From assembly GCF_000306965.1 (NCBI RefSeq), contig NZ_JH976441.1:86625-150624 (forward strand): DNA of 64,000 nucleotides. The letters run 5' to 3'. This document shows positions 9,352 to 18,107 of the stretch, in pieces. Numbering within the stretch: position 1 is the stretch's first letter; each line of letters opens with the position of its first letter. The notes beneath the pieces are model-generated. The model was not told the origin of the DNA. It made no database searches and was given only the letters and a program-made list of their open reading frames with translations. The position numbers and the translations under genes are program-made. This stretch comes from Amphibacillus jilinensis Y1. GTDB lineage: Bacteria > Bacillota > Bacilli > Bacillales > Amphibacillaceae.

Positions 9352-9543
9352 ATGAACGAGAACAAGGAAAATCCTGAAAGAAGAAGAGAAAAGTTGAGAC
9401 AAGAGGAGCTGAAAAGGCCTTCAAGTAGTGTTCACGGAAGTGTACTTTCTGATCTGGTTGGTGCCATGGGTTGGAAAGGCACTTTACTGTTAATTATTCT
9501 AATAATAGTAATTTTTTTCATAGTATCTATCTTCGTGAGATAA
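9352..9543 (+). CDS. DUF6366 family small membrane protein
   Basis: 63 residues: a charged N-terminus (NPERRREKLRQEELKRPSSS), a Gly-containing linker (LVGAMGWKGT) and a C-terminal membrane helix (about 44-61). The arrangement matches the DUF6366 family of short Bacilli proteins as I recall it; function unknown. RBS AGGAGAGG eleven bases before the ATG. Stands alone. Confidence 0.75.
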   Translation: MNENKENPERRREKLRQEELKRPSSSVHGSVLSDLVGAMGWKGTLLLIILIIVIFFIVSIFVR

Positions 9544-9642
9544 AACAAACATTCTTTGGAGTCTGTTTTTTTGAAAGCTACTTTATATAGAAAAAAATTT
9601 AAGATTTAAACCGATAAGTGATAAAGCCTCAAATTAAGTACA

Positions 9643-9670
9643 CGCTCAAGCAGTTGAAGCTGCTTGAGCG
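9643..9670 (-). terminator. Hairpin terminator between convergent small genes
   Basis: CGCTCAAGCAG (9643-9653) pairs perfectly with CTGCTTGAGCG (9660-9670) around a 6-base loop, 29 bases beyond the stop of the 164-residue gene on the minus strand. Confidence 0.6.
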
Positions 9671-9698
9671 CATGAAAATAAGTTAATAAAATTTCGGA

Positions 9699-10193
9699 CT
9701 ATGCATCCTTATGAATCTCAACTGAGTCTACGCTTGTTATCGAAAGATTAATTTCACCCTCAGCTTCCTCACCAACGATTCTAAAACGAGACTTTCCTTG
9801 TTCTAAAGGAATTTGTATCGTCCCTTGGTCAGTTCCTTCAAAAATAACATCAATTGTATCATCAGGGCTCACCAATACCGCTTTAAATCTACCCTCAGTT
9901 ATCTCACTTTCATAATTAACAGTTAATATTGCCCCATTATTATTTTCAGATTCAAATGTCCATAGCGTATCTATTCCCGAAAAGAAGAAACTTAAATGAT
10001 AGTCTCCATTTCTTACGCTTTCTCGCCTATTACGATATATTTGACTTTCACTTTGTGAAGCAATTCGATCCTCGTCGTCATAAATACCCTCTATCGTACG
10101 CGGAAGAATAACTAAAAATAGCACAGAAAATAAGATTCCAATAATGACCATCCCTGAAGCAATGGCCAAAATAATTTTAATTTTTTTATTCAT
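9699..10193 (-). CDS. Membrane-anchored extracytoplasmic protein, unknown; upstream region displaced by IS
   Basis: 164 residues. One N-terminal membrane segment (about residues 6-30) precedes a polar domain likely to lie outside the cell, with alternating short strands and two segments (FSGIDTLWTFESE, GKSRFRIVGEEAEGEINLSI) that look like a beta-sandwich. No family recognised. The IS copy at 10200 is inserted so that the start codon lies inside the 9-base target duplication. The original upstream sequence, including AGGTAGG, now sits beyond the IS at about 11765. The gene is therefore cut off from its own ribosome site and promoter. Confidence 0.65.
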   Translation of the reverse strand: MNKKIKIILAIASGMVIIGILFSVLFLVILPRTIEGIYDDEDRIASQSESQIYRNRRESVRNGDYHLSFFFSGIDTLWTFESENNNGAILTVNYESEITEGRFKAVLVSPDDTIDVIFEGTDQGTIQIPLEQGKSRFRIVGEEAEGEINLSITSVDSVEIHKDA

Positions 10194-11764
10194 TTATGTG
10201 AGTGAATTTCATAATTCAGAGTCCTTGAGCCCCAACGAGTTTGAGAGATAAAAAAGGAAGTACCTCCCCAAATCTTGTATAATGGTAGTTGAGAGACAAC
10301 CAAAAAAAGACTGGAGGAGTACCCCTTATGACCATTATACGACAACAAAACTTATTTGGCATCCAAGAATTATACGAGATGGAACCTACCCAACGTTATG
10401 AAGCCATTATTTCAGCAATAGATTTGGATGCTATCTACCATGAAATAAACAAAAAATCCCGACTTGGTGCACCCGTAGCGTTGAATTATGCGGCGATGAT
10501 TATTTCTATGTTTGTACGAATCGTTGAGCGCATTCCGACGATGAAGGACCTGATCAAACGTCTGAATGATGACGTTCTATTTAAGTTGAATTGTGGGTTT
10601 CTTGTGTCTGACAACACTCCCTCTGAAGCTGCCTATTCACGACTTATAACGAAACTGAGTGCCTCTGATGTGTTAGAGAAGTCACAAGAGAAAGTTGTTC
10701 TTCAAGCCATTGCTGAAGGCTTTATTATGGATGACACCGTCGCTATTGACGCCACCCATTTTGAAGCACGTGATCAAGCACCACCAAAAGAAGAAAAGCC
10801 AAAAGCAGAGCCTAACAAGCGCGGGCGCAAACCAAAAGACGAGCGAGAACAATGGCTGATGGAACAAGCAGAAAAGGAAGCAAAACTTCCCCTTTACGAA
10901 AAGAAAATAGAAGCTCAGTTGGATGTTCCTTTACATGAGTTACGTTCGGAAGTTCCTCAAGACCCTAAATGGGGTGTGAAAAAGAACAGCGAAGGAAAAA
11001 ATGTCTTTTGGTACGGCTACAAAGGTCACTTAGCTGTTGGAACATCCAGTCAGTACATTTTACAGTCTCTTTTTTCTTCTGGCAGTCTCAATGATGGAAA
11101 AGCAGCTATTCCTTTATTAAAGGGAGTGGATGAATGCCTATCCTTGCCTTTTTTGACCTACCAGACAATGGATGCAGGATATGACTACGCCCCTATTTAT
11201 GTTCAAGTTCATCGAATGGGAAACCAATCTGTCATTGCTTATAATAAGAAAAATGAAGCAGAACCCATTGGGTTTGATAAACACTTTGCCCCAACCTGTT
11301 TTAGGGAACATTCCTATCGTTATGATAGTTTTTATGCCAAGTATGAAACGTTGAAATACACAAGACCAAAAGAATGTAGCGACTGTCCTTTAGCTAACGA
11401 AAGTATTTGCCAAAAGGTTTATAAAGTAAAAATCACGACAGATCTCCGAAAATATACAGCCCCAGCTCGTGGGTCAAAAGCGTGGAAACATATATCAAAG
11501 CGCCGCTCAGCAGTAGAACGCGTCAATGGTTATCTAAAGGAATATTTTCAACTGGACAATGTGCGTTATCGAACTGGAAAACGAGCAAAAGTTCATTTTG
11601 ACATCGTCACGCTTGTTTATAATGCATCAAAATTAGCAAGTGATCGTGTGAATTTAGTGTTAAATCAGCAACAAGTTGCTTAAAAAAACTTTTTAAAACG
11701 ATATCACTAAAATTCTGTAGGTCTTTAAATTTTTAAAAAGATGAATTATGAAATTCATTTATGT
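10191..11764 (+). mobile_element. Insertion sequence copy 1 (IS1182-like), with 9-bp target duplication
   Basis: The element proper spans 10200-11755 (1,556 bp). CATTTATGT occurs immediately on both sides (10191-10199 and 11756-11764), the target duplication. A 14-base inverted repeat, AATTTCATAATTCA, lies 5 bases in from the left end and directly at the right end. One transposase gene is inside. The copy at 35211-36766 has the same length and boundaries and an identical protein, and no difference was seen where the DNA was compared. Confidence 0.9.
10328..11683 (+). CDS. IS1182-family DDE transposase (copy 1)
   Basis: 451 residues from the ATG at 10328, which follows GGAGGAG; codons upstream of it in the same frame have no such site. 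It has an N-terminal DUF772-like domain (about 25-110) and a DDE catalytic core: VAIDATHF (first Asp), TMDAGYD (second Asp) and RRSAVERVNGYLK (Glu). A Cys-rich patch (ECSDCPLANESICQK) precedes the last motif, as in IS1182-like enzymes. A lysine-rich insert (PKEEKPKAEPNKRGRKPK) follows the first Asp. It appears intact. Confidence 0.92.
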   Translation: MTIIRQQNLFGIQELYEMEPTQRYEAIISAIDLDAIYHEINKKSRLGAPVALNYAAMIISMFVRIVERIPTMKDLIKRLNDDVLFKLNCGFLVSDNTPSEAAYSRLITKLSASDVLEKSQEKVVLQAIAEGFIMDDTVAIDATHFEARDQAPPKEEKPKAEPNKRGRKPKDEREQWLMEQAEKEAKLPLYEKKIEAQLDVPLHELRSEVPQDPKWGVKKNSEGKNVFWYGYKGHLAVGTSSQYILQSLFSSGSLNDGKAAIPLLKGVDECLSLPFLTYQTMDAGYDYAPIYVQVHRMGNQSVIAYNKKNEAEPIGFDKHFAPTCFREHSYRYDSFYAKYETLKYTRPKECSDCPLANESICQKVYKVKITTDLRKYTAPARGSKAWKHISKRRSAVERVNGYLKEYFQLDNVRYRTGKRAKVHFDIVTLVYNASKLASDRVNLVLNQQQVA

Positions 11765-11843
11765 ACCTACCTATTTGATTTATTCAATTAATCATTGTCT
11801 TAATTCAAGTTTTTCTTCAATATCCTTAACTAGAAGACATGAA

Positions 11844-12118
11844 TCATAATTTATCTAGTTCAGCTAACTTATTACTTGAAAAATTTTCTTCCTTAGTCTC
11901 CAACCCTTTAGAAATTAATTGCTTGATTTGATTGTGATTAAAGAAAACATTAATCTCTGAGAAAATATGACCTTGAGGATAAGGACAAGCGACATAATCC
12001 CAGACTGTTTCGTTATTTTCTTGTTATTGCTTTCTTCCGTAAATCATTAAAGCATGCCCTACTATACTTGTTAAAACAACCGAACCTATCGGTAATAATT
12101 GTTTACCGACATCAAGCG
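11844..12118 (-). pseudogene. DUF4176 domain remnant with in-frame stop
   Basis: Read on the minus strand, one frame encodes GKQLLPIGSVVLTSIVGHAL and LMIYGRKQ, then a TAA (12024-12026), then VWDYVACPYPQGHIF and INVFFNHNQIKQLISKGLE, ending with a stop at 11844-11846. This order (LPIGSVV, a GR motif, a DYV-CPYPxG block, FFNHxQI) is the DUF4176 fold found beside type VII secretion/LXG toxin genes. No start codon is seen in this frame before the neighbouring gene's stop. No other type VII genes are in the window, so this is a stranded remnant. Confidence 0.65.
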
Positions 12119-12562
12119 CTAATGAATGTCTTTATCCATTTTTCCATGCACACCAGCTTTTTCAAGGTAATAATCTCTAAATAACGAAGAAATAAGAAGA
12201 TGGAATTTCTTTAATACGAACATAAAACCAATAATAACAATGTTCAAAAATATAACATACCATTGAAACAAAGACCAAACTAAGACATAAAAGATGTGAT
12301 ATATAAGAATTGAAAAGCCTAGACCCAAAGCTAAATTAAATAGCATGAGATGATAAATTTTTAAGTGATGACTTAAGTTAGTTGTTGTTTTCTTGATTTC
12401 ATTCAAATGTTTTAGCTCTTGTCTGATCCGTTTATACGGATCAACAAACCAATCAATTATCTTAGCAGCAAGTGGATATTTATTTCCGAAGTTTTTCAAG
12501 ATATGCATATGTCTCATCTTCCCTCTATATATTAAACCTTTTCGTTTATAAACAATATCCAC
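12119..12562 (-). CDS. Two-helix membrane protein, unknown
   Basis: Up to 147 residues from a GTG start that has no clear ribosome site; an ATG at residue 16 (MRHMHILKNF) has GAGGG close by and may be the true start. Charged N-terminal half, two adjacent membrane helices (about 74-94 and 97-115), basic C-terminus. Its stop abuts the DUF4176 remnant, so the two may once have formed part of a secretion-associated locus; that is inference. Confidence 0.5.
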   Translation of the reverse strand: MDIVYKRKGLIYRGKMRHMHILKNFGNKYPLAAKIIDWFVDPYKRIRQELKHLNEIKKTTTNLSHHLKIYHLMLFNLALGLGFSILIYHIFYVLVWSLFQWYVIFLNIVIIGFMFVLKKFHLLISSLFRDYYLEKAGVHGKMDKDIH

Positions 12563-12945
12563 TTTATTTTATCGAAATTTCTTTCTAATAAAAATAAGGC
12601 AAAAGTTATAAATCTAATTAATATTTAACTATATTTTAACTAACTAAATGTTTTAGCCTAGGATTTTATGATTAGAAAATCCTAGGCTATGACAAAACAA
12701 GCTCTATTCAATGGGTTGGGTAATCTGCTTTCAATACTTAAAAAATCTCCGATCGAAGACTAACCAAAGATATGAAGCCTAGCAATACAAAGCTATAAAG
12801 ACAGAATAGCTTAAACATATATTGAGATCGCGTTTGTAACTTTAATGTTCTCCCTGAGCACTTAATATTAATAAACGACTTAATTAGATTTTCTACCTTT
12901 ATAAAGACCTTCAGGGTGTATCAGCCCTATTATCAAATAAGCGGC
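12563..12945. other. Non-coding stretch with hairpin and possible coding remnant
   Basis: A perfect 14-bp hairpin, TAGCCTAGGATTTT (12654-12667) with its complement (12676-12689). Further right the minus strand holds an open stretch of about 60 codons without a start codon, containing QYMFKLFCLYSFVLLGFISL, which looks like a membrane helix; it may be the tail of a lost gene. Nothing else supported. Confidence 0.4.
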
Positions 12946-13617
12946 CTACCATGGCCACCAACTTGAAACGGTCTGCCAAATTCTTTGAAACCAATTTAAT
13001 TGTTGCTCAGCCGGTTCTTCTACTGAGCTCGTGGTAGTTTCAACATCCTCCCCCTCTTGATCATCGACCATAGGTAAGATTGAAAACGCATCACCTTGCT
13101 CCACATGAACAAATTCTTCTCCAAATTGCTGATAAAGTTGGGCAGCATGCTCTTCAGTGTATGGAACAATCCCAACGTTCACCACACCATTCCTAATATC
13201 TGTTCCAACGAAATTAATTGAAAAGTCGCTGTACTCAAAACCTGCCGCTTCAATTTCTGCTTGTTTTTCATCCAAATCTTTTTGCGTATAATCTATTTCT
13301 AAAAATTGAGCTAACGCATCACCAGATAAATTAGATAATTCATCCAAGTCATTTTCACTTAAAGGTTTTGAGAATAAAAAGGTGTAAATATTTTGATCGT
13401 CTTCAGTCCAATCAAGATACATTGTTTCAAAAGCTTCAGCGAGATGGCTGTCAATATAGGATTGAATGTCTTCCAATTTTTCTTGATTTGGATCATCAAT
13501 AGTAAAGTCATATTCAATGGAATCGAACCGTTCATCTAAATCGTCTTCTGAGGCGGATAACATAGTAGGGAATAGGATAATGACTATTATTGAGTAAGTA
13601 ACTATTGCTTTTTTCAT
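12946..13617 (-). CDS. Secreted acidic protein, unknown
   Basis: 223 residues. A cleavable-looking signal peptide (MKKAIVTYSIIVIILFPTML, then SASE) leads to an acidic mature protein. A central segment, NVGIVPYTEEHAAQLYQQFG, has the alternating pattern seen in inhibitor-like or pro-domains. The end WWPW is Trp-rich and may contact membrane or wall. RBS GGAGGTAATTAT before the ATG. No family assigned. Confidence 0.65.
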   Translation of the reverse strand: MKKAIVTYSIIVIILFPTMLSASEDDLDERFDSIEYDFTIDDPNQEKLEDIQSYIDSHLAEAFETMYLDWTEDDQNIYTFLFSKPLSENDLDELSNLSGDALAQFLEIDYTQKDLDEKQAEIEAAGFEYSDFSINFVGTDIRNGVVNVGIVPYTEEHAAQLYQQFGEEFVHVEQGDAFSILPMVDDQEGEDVETTTSSVEEPAEQQLNWFQRIWQTVSSWWPW

Positions 13618-14099
13618 ATAATTACCTCCTGTTAAACTTAAAGCATGCTCTCATAAGATAGTGAACTGAAAGATCACACTTTCATTATTAAATATGACGG
13701 AAACGACTATAAAATGTTACAACATAAATGGAAAAAATTTATTTTTCCCTCAATTGAATAAATCATTGTCAAAAATCCGATCTACGATGAATCTATGATT
13801 ACAAAATGAGGAGCTAGCTTTCTGGTGGTTTTTAATAAAACAAACCTTCAATCAGTGAGAGGGTTCTTCTCCCACTAATGGGTCGTTAGGTGAATCAAGA
13901 CACTAGCATCCATTAGCTCTATTCTCTATTTCGTGGGGATATTTTACGTAAAGTAATCTGTGATAAAAGTAATTCAAATCTTCAATAGAAACTTCCACCA
14001 TTCAATTTAATTACTTTTTATTAGTCAATGATCGCCTTATTATAAAAAAACTACTTAAAATATCTACTTCTTCGCGAAGAATCTGCTTACCTTCCTCTT
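13618..14099. other. Intergenic region carrying repeat copy R1
   Basis: 482 bases between a secreted protein gene and the ABC transporter operon, both on the minus strand. Contains the upstream region of the secreted protein, one copy of the dispersed repeat (13833-13964) and AT-rich sequence. No gene supported. Confidence 0.6.
13833..13964 (+). repeat. Dispersed hairpin repeat, copy R1
   Basis: Starts ATAAAACAAACCTTCAATCA and ends CTGTGATAAAA. The stretch from CCCACTAATGGGTCG through CACTAGCATCCATTAGCTCT to CTCTATTTCGTGG is nearly identical to copy R2 at 17.9 kb. Length about 132 bp. Confidence 0.8.
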
Positions 14100-14762
14100 T
14101 TATGCAAGGCTTGATTGCGTATGATTTTCTAAAACTGTTAAATTACCATTATCCATTTCACAAACCGTATCGCACAAGGCATTGATATCCTCTGCATAAT
14201 GCGATGACAGAATAATCGTTAACCCATGTGTATTAAGGCGCTGAAACAACTCCCGCATTTCGACAACACCTTGCTTATCTAACCCATTCATCGGCTCATC
14301 TAGAATAAGTAGTTCTGGTTTTTCCATAATCGCTTGAGCAATAGCAAGGCGATGCCTCATGCCGAGCGAATATTTGCTGACATGCTTTTTGCTCTCTGGG
14401 TCAAGTCCTACTTGTTTAATTGATTGTTTAATGTGTTGATCTGAGATTTTCCGTTTAATCGAGGCTAGCAACTTTAAATTTTTAAAACCGCTTAATCCTC
14501 CAATAAAACCTGGTTCTTCGATGATCAAGCCAATATCTTGTGCTGTTGCTGGTTTTACTTGTTTTCCTTTAATACGAATTTGACCGCTTGTTAATTTCAT
14601 AAATCCACAGATTGATTTAAATAACACCGTCTTACCTGACCCATTGCGACCAATCACCCCGTGAATCTTACCTGTTTCAAATTTGATTGATACATTATTT
14701 AGTGCATTGACTGCTTTGAAAGACTTAACCGCTTGTTCGATCTCAACCATATATCCTGTCAT
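14100..14762 (-). CDS. ABC transporter ATP-binding protein
   Basis: 220 residues, a single nucleotide-binding domain: Walker A GVIGRNGSGKTVLFKS (about 35-50), signature YSLGMRHRLAIAQA, Walker B LLILDEPMNGLD, switch His in SSHYAED. Closest in style to BcrA/NatA-type exporters. Last gene of a minus-strand operon with two permeases and a lipoprotein; its ATG follows the permease stop by one base, and its RBS AAGGAG lies inside the permease gene. Probably energises peptide or antibiotic export. Confidence 0.9.
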   Translation of the reverse strand: MTGYMVEIEQAVKSFKAVNALNNVSIKFETGKIHGVIGRNGSGKTVLFKSICGFMKLTSGQIRIKGKQVKPATAQDIGLIIEEPGFIGGLSGFKNLKLLASIKRKISDQHIKQSIKQVGLDPESKKHVSKYSLGMRHRLAIAQAIMEKPELLILDEPMNGLDKQGVVEMRELFQRLNTHGLTIILSSHYAEDINALCDTVCEMDNGNLTVLENHTQSSLA

Positions 14763-14763
14763 C

Positions 14764-15627
14764 TCAAAAACTCCTTTCTCTTAATGACAAATCCTTATGA
14801 ACAAATGCTTTAGCTGCGATTATACCCATAATTACAATTGCCAAGACAAGAAAGACAATTGTATACGTAGGGGAAGGAAGCGACTGATTATTCCAACCTA
14901 CAGAAGAAATGCTTAACCAATTAATCGGCGACATAAAAAAGATTATATGTCCGAAACTTAAGAAACCAAGATAGTAAGAAAATAACGAGAACGCAACAAA
15001 CGATCCAGCTACCACGACACCACTGGTCTGTTTAATCAGTACATTAAAACACAAAATTGTCAATCCAATAAAAATAGTCACCAAACAGAAAAACAATAAG
15101 CTTAACACAGTAGCTTTGATCGGAGTCATTAATTCAACCAATTCCGGATTAAAAAAGATTGTGACTCTATCCGATGCAAGCATTGGGTCATTGGCAAGCG
15201 ATCGAATGATGATCCCCCAGTCCATTGTAAATTTTAAATGAGGGATAAAGACAGCTACAGAAATTAAAAAAGTAATTATTGTAAAGAGAATCGATGATAA
15301 AACAATATATATAAGCTGTCCTACAAACCATTTTAGCCGCCCTATCCGCATTATCACAAATGGCATATGATGATCATTAAAGGGCGCATCACAAAACAAT
15401 AAGATTGCTAAAAATGCAAACACTTGTAGCACTGGTGGAGTGAAGAGATGCGCGAAGACCCAAGGAGATATCCCTTCGCCAACATATGCAGTAAATCTGG
15501 CAAGCTCATGGGCATTGTAAAGTAAAAAGGTAAAGGTAATTATTAAAACAAGATAAATACGTGGATTGACAATCCATTTTTTTATATTCAAAATACTACA
15601 GCGTATAATAAGGGATAAATTAGCCAT
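14764..15627 (-). CDS. ABC transporter permease subunit (operon gene 3)
   Basis: 287 residues with about six membrane helices spread over the length, as in ABC-2 type membrane subunits. It overlaps the upstream permease by 8 bases and precedes the ATPase, so it should assemble with both. RBS AAGGAGGG. No substrate signature. Confidence 0.75.
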   Translation of the reverse strand: MANLSLIIRCSILNIKKWIVNPRIYLVLIITFTFLLYNAHELARFTAYVGEGISPWVFAHLFTPPVLQVFAFLAILLFCDAPFNDHHMPFVIMRIGRLKWFVGQLIYIVLSSILFTIITFLISVAVFIPHLKFTMDWGIIIRSLANDPMLASDRVTIFFNPELVELMTPIKATVLSLLFFCLVTIFIGLTILCFNVLIKQTSGVVVAGSFVAFSLFSYYLGFLSFGHIIFFMSPINWLSISSVGWNNQSLPSPTYTIVFLVLAIVIMGIIAAKAFVHKDLSLRERSF

Positions 15628-16396
15628 GCGCGACCCTCCTTTTCACACAATACACAGACAAATAACTTAATGGTAGAGCTATTATCAAAGCAATCATTAA
15701 TTTTAATCCAAACGTCCGCAGTGGTGATCCGGCATCATAAATACTTTCAAAAATATAAAGTGCCCTTAAGTATCCTGGAATGCTCAAAGTTGATGTTATC
15801 CGGTGCCAGACAAAATAAAATACAGCCGGTGAAGCTAGCACAACAATAGGCTGCGGGATGACTGTCGATACAAAAAAAGCAATCATTGCAAATATGCTTG
15901 AACTAAGTGCAACATGTGAAATATAGATGACTAGATATCGAATCAGTTCATTATTTTCTACATAAACTGAATAAGCATCTTCAATATACACACCTTGATT
16001 AAGTGGGAACCAAAGCGTTAAAAGAACCACAACCAAGACTAACCCCACGACAGTGGTTAAGAAAGCTGAAATTGCACTAAATAAAAACTTACTTAAAGTA
16101 TATAGTGTAACACCCGTTCGCATCACCCACGGAAAAACTGCTCGCTCCTGCCATTCACTTGCAAATGACAGAGTAAAGGGTATTAAAGGTAGCGTCCCTA
16201 AGACAAGCATAAGATTACCATGCGCCCCAGTTAACCCCATACCTAGTAAATCTATTGAACCGTAGGTACTAGATAAAAATGAGCTAATGGTAGCAATCAC
16301 AATTAAGCTAATGAGGATACTGCACAGCAATAACCGCGCTGATAAGATTGAACGCAAAATCTGTATACGTTGTAAATTAATGATGATGCCCTTCAT
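15620..16396 (-). CDS. ABC transporter permease subunit (operon gene 2)
   Basis: 258 residues, about six helices. The start overlaps the end of the lipoprotein gene by 4 bases and its end overlaps the next permease, indicating translational coupling. Two different permeases with one ATPase suggests a heteromeric ABC-2 exporter. Confidence 0.75.
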   Translation of the reverse strand: MKGIIINLQRIQILRSILSARLLLCSILISLIVIATISSFLSSTYGSIDLLGMGLTGAHGNLMLVLGTLPLIPFTLSFASEWQERAVFPWVMRTGVTLYTLSKFLFSAISAFLTTVVGLVLVVVLLTLWFPLNQGVYIEDAYSVYVENNELIRYLVIYISHVALSSSIFAMIAFFVSTVIPQPIVVLASPAVFYFVWHRITSTLSIPGYLRALYIFESIYDAGSPLRTFGLKLMIALIIALPLSYLSVYCVKRRVAHG

Positions 16397-17508
16397 GATA
16401 CTTCCCCCGCTCTCTTTATTCGTTCACCTGTCATTGCATTAAACACATAAAACCTGTAATCATAATAAGATTCCATCGAGCTAAACGTCTCTTTCGTTTT
16501 AACTTCAAAAACCCATGCCGGTATTAAGCGATACTGCTCATCATCGACTACAGCGACATAATTTAAGGTTAAATCACTAATAATGGTCTCCTTTTCAACA
16601 ATAGAAAATTGATACAACTCTATTAATTTATCCATCGCATCCTGACGACTAATCAGTGGTTTCATTGAACTTTTTTCTATAGTCTTGTAATATCTCCTAA
16701 CTTCCAGACTATTAAATCCACCATCATTATAAATAGCTGTAATCTCCGTTTGCGTAGCCTCTCCTTCTTCTATCGGTAGGTCTTGCCAAATCGCATTCAT
16801 AAGAGGAATATCATCGATGACTTGCCTAAAATGCATTAAATAAGCTTCTTCACTTTTATTCCACTCAAACCATTCTTCTTCTCTCTGCTCTCCTAGAAGA
16901 TAATGCGTGTAATGCTCTTGCATCGTATCAAGATCTAATGCATAGACCATATCCATTTGTAAATCCTTTAAACCTAAGTCAGCCAATTGTTCAACTATAA
17001 TCTGCTCGACATCAAGATAAGGTGAAAAATCGAGATCAGTAAATGTTTGGAAGTCTTCATTATTATAATAAGAGCTAAGCTGTGCAGTTTGATTAGGTGG
17101 ACCTGGATCACTAAATACAACAGCGTCATAATTAGGAAAACGATCTTTCTCACTCCTTGAATAGGATAGCCCACCATCAAGTCCGCCATATTCGCCGAAT
17201 GCATCACCTCCATCATAGGTTATCAAATATTCAATAACCCCATCCCCTTCAGCTATGTATTGTGGACCCATTGCATAAATCAATTGTTCAACTATCTTTC
17301 CGTCTAACAATTGGGCGGCAACTATATCTATATCGAGATCAATAAAATCAGCTTTGTATTCGGCTGCCTCAGCATACTCGACAACTGATTCCAAATCAAA
17401 ACCTACCTGAACTTGCTCTGGTAAGACACCACTGGAATTTGAGTCTTCATTTGATTGGCAGGCACTTAACAAAAATATAATAAATACAACCCATACATTT
17501 TTCCACAT
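16393..17508 (-). CDS. Lipoprotein partner of ABC transporter, unknown
   Basis: 371 residues. The N-terminus VWVVFIIFLLSACQSNEDS has a clear lipobox (LSAC, Cys at 17), so it is anchored to the outer membrane face. The long acidic mature part has no recognised domain; near the C-terminus AWVFEVKTKETF and RFYVFNAMTGERIK resemble a PepSY/YycI-like end. First intact gene of the transporter operon, following a degenerate small secreted peptide gene. A role in export or self-protection is plausible but unproven. Confidence 0.7.
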   Translation of the reverse strand: MWKNVWVVFIIFLLSACQSNEDSNSSGVLPEQVQVGFDLESVVEYAEAAEYKADFIDLDIDIVAAQLLDGKIVEQLIYAMGPQYIAEGDGVIEYLITYDGGDAFGEYGGLDGGLSYSRSEKDRFPNYDAVVFSDPGPPNQTAQLSSYYNNEDFQTFTDLDFSPYLDVEQIIVEQLADLGLKDLQMDMVYALDLDTMQEHYTHYLLGEQREEEWFEWNKSEEAYLMHFRQVIDDIPLMNAIWQDLPIEEGEATQTEITAIYNDGGFNSLEVRRYYKTIEKSSMKPLISRQDAMDKLIELYQFSIVEKETIISDLTLNYVAVVDDEQYRLIPAWVFEVKTKETFSSMESYYDYRFYVFNAMTGERIKRAGEVS

Positions 17509-17533
17509 GAAAACACATCCTTAATAAATTGAA

Positions 17534-17554
17534 GCAGGATGCGAGTAATCCTGC
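17534..17554 (-). terminator. Weak hairpin between peptide remnant and lipoprotein gene
   Basis: GCAGGAT (17534-17540) pairs with ATCCTGC (17548-17554). It has no strong T run, so it could attenuate rather than end transcription, as between many peptide and export genes. Confidence 0.4.
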
Positions 17555-17566
17555 ATTTTCAAGAAA

Positions 17567-17722
17567 TTAGGGCGCCCAAGTCCCCGCAACAGTATAGCGC
17601 GTAAAATCCCAGTTTGTCGGATATCCAGATAGACTATATGATTGTCTGACTCCACCATATCCTGAACGATAGGAGAAATTTCTTCTTCCAGATGTAGAAA
17701 TATTACCTACAACATCTGTTGC
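17567..17722 (-). pseudogene. Remnant of a small secreted peptide gene upstream of the ABC operon
   Basis: A 51-codon open stretch after an in-frame TAA (17723-17725) encodes a Gly/Ser/Tyr/Arg-rich segment with RRNFSYRSGYGGVRQSYSLS and the end TRYTVAGTWAP. Upstream, AGGGAGG at about 17790 is followed by a TTG start in another frame that stops within about 22 codons. The picture is of a small secreted peptide gene whose signal-peptide region has been lost or shifted. Position before a lipoprotein and exporter suggests a bacteriocin-like product. I do not recognise the family. Confidence 0.45.
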
Positions 17723-18107
17723 TTATACAGTTGAGCCTCCGAAAACGCTTTAATGTACATATTATCCAAATAAATCAAAATACCTCCCTATAATTTTATT
17801 TGCATATGATATTTTAAAACGCTTTCCTTACGAGCTAAACTTTGCAAAATCGAAAGATACAGTATCGCAAAACTTTCTTCTAAACAAGTATTTAAAAATC
17901 AAAACAAATAATCCTTGTCTATTAAATACAATTTGCGTTCTCCTCCCACTAATGGGTCGGGAGGTGAATCAAGACACTAGCATCCATTAGCTCTATTCTC
18001 TATTTCGTGGTGGCCATTTTATGGGCGGTTATCCGTGTGAACATTTAGCGATTTTCTCAATCTGTTATAATGGAGTTAAAAGAGGCTTAAGAATTGAGGT
18101 GATCAAC
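17723..18107. other. Intergenic region carrying repeat copy R2
   Basis: 385 bases. Left part: the decayed start region of the peptide gene. Middle: AT-rich. Right: repeat copy R2 and the upstream region of the EcsC-like gene. No intact gene supported. Confidence 0.55.
17937..18040 (+). repeat. Dispersed hairpin repeat, copy R2 (left end missing)
   Basis: Begins inside the first hairpin (CTCCCACTAATGGGTCGGGA) and keeps the CACTAGCATCCATTAGCTCT block, CTATTTCGTGGTGGCCATTT and the right end ATCCGTGTGAAC. It lacks the ATAAAACGAACC left end. Lies 68 bases before the EcsC-like start. Confidence 0.75.
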
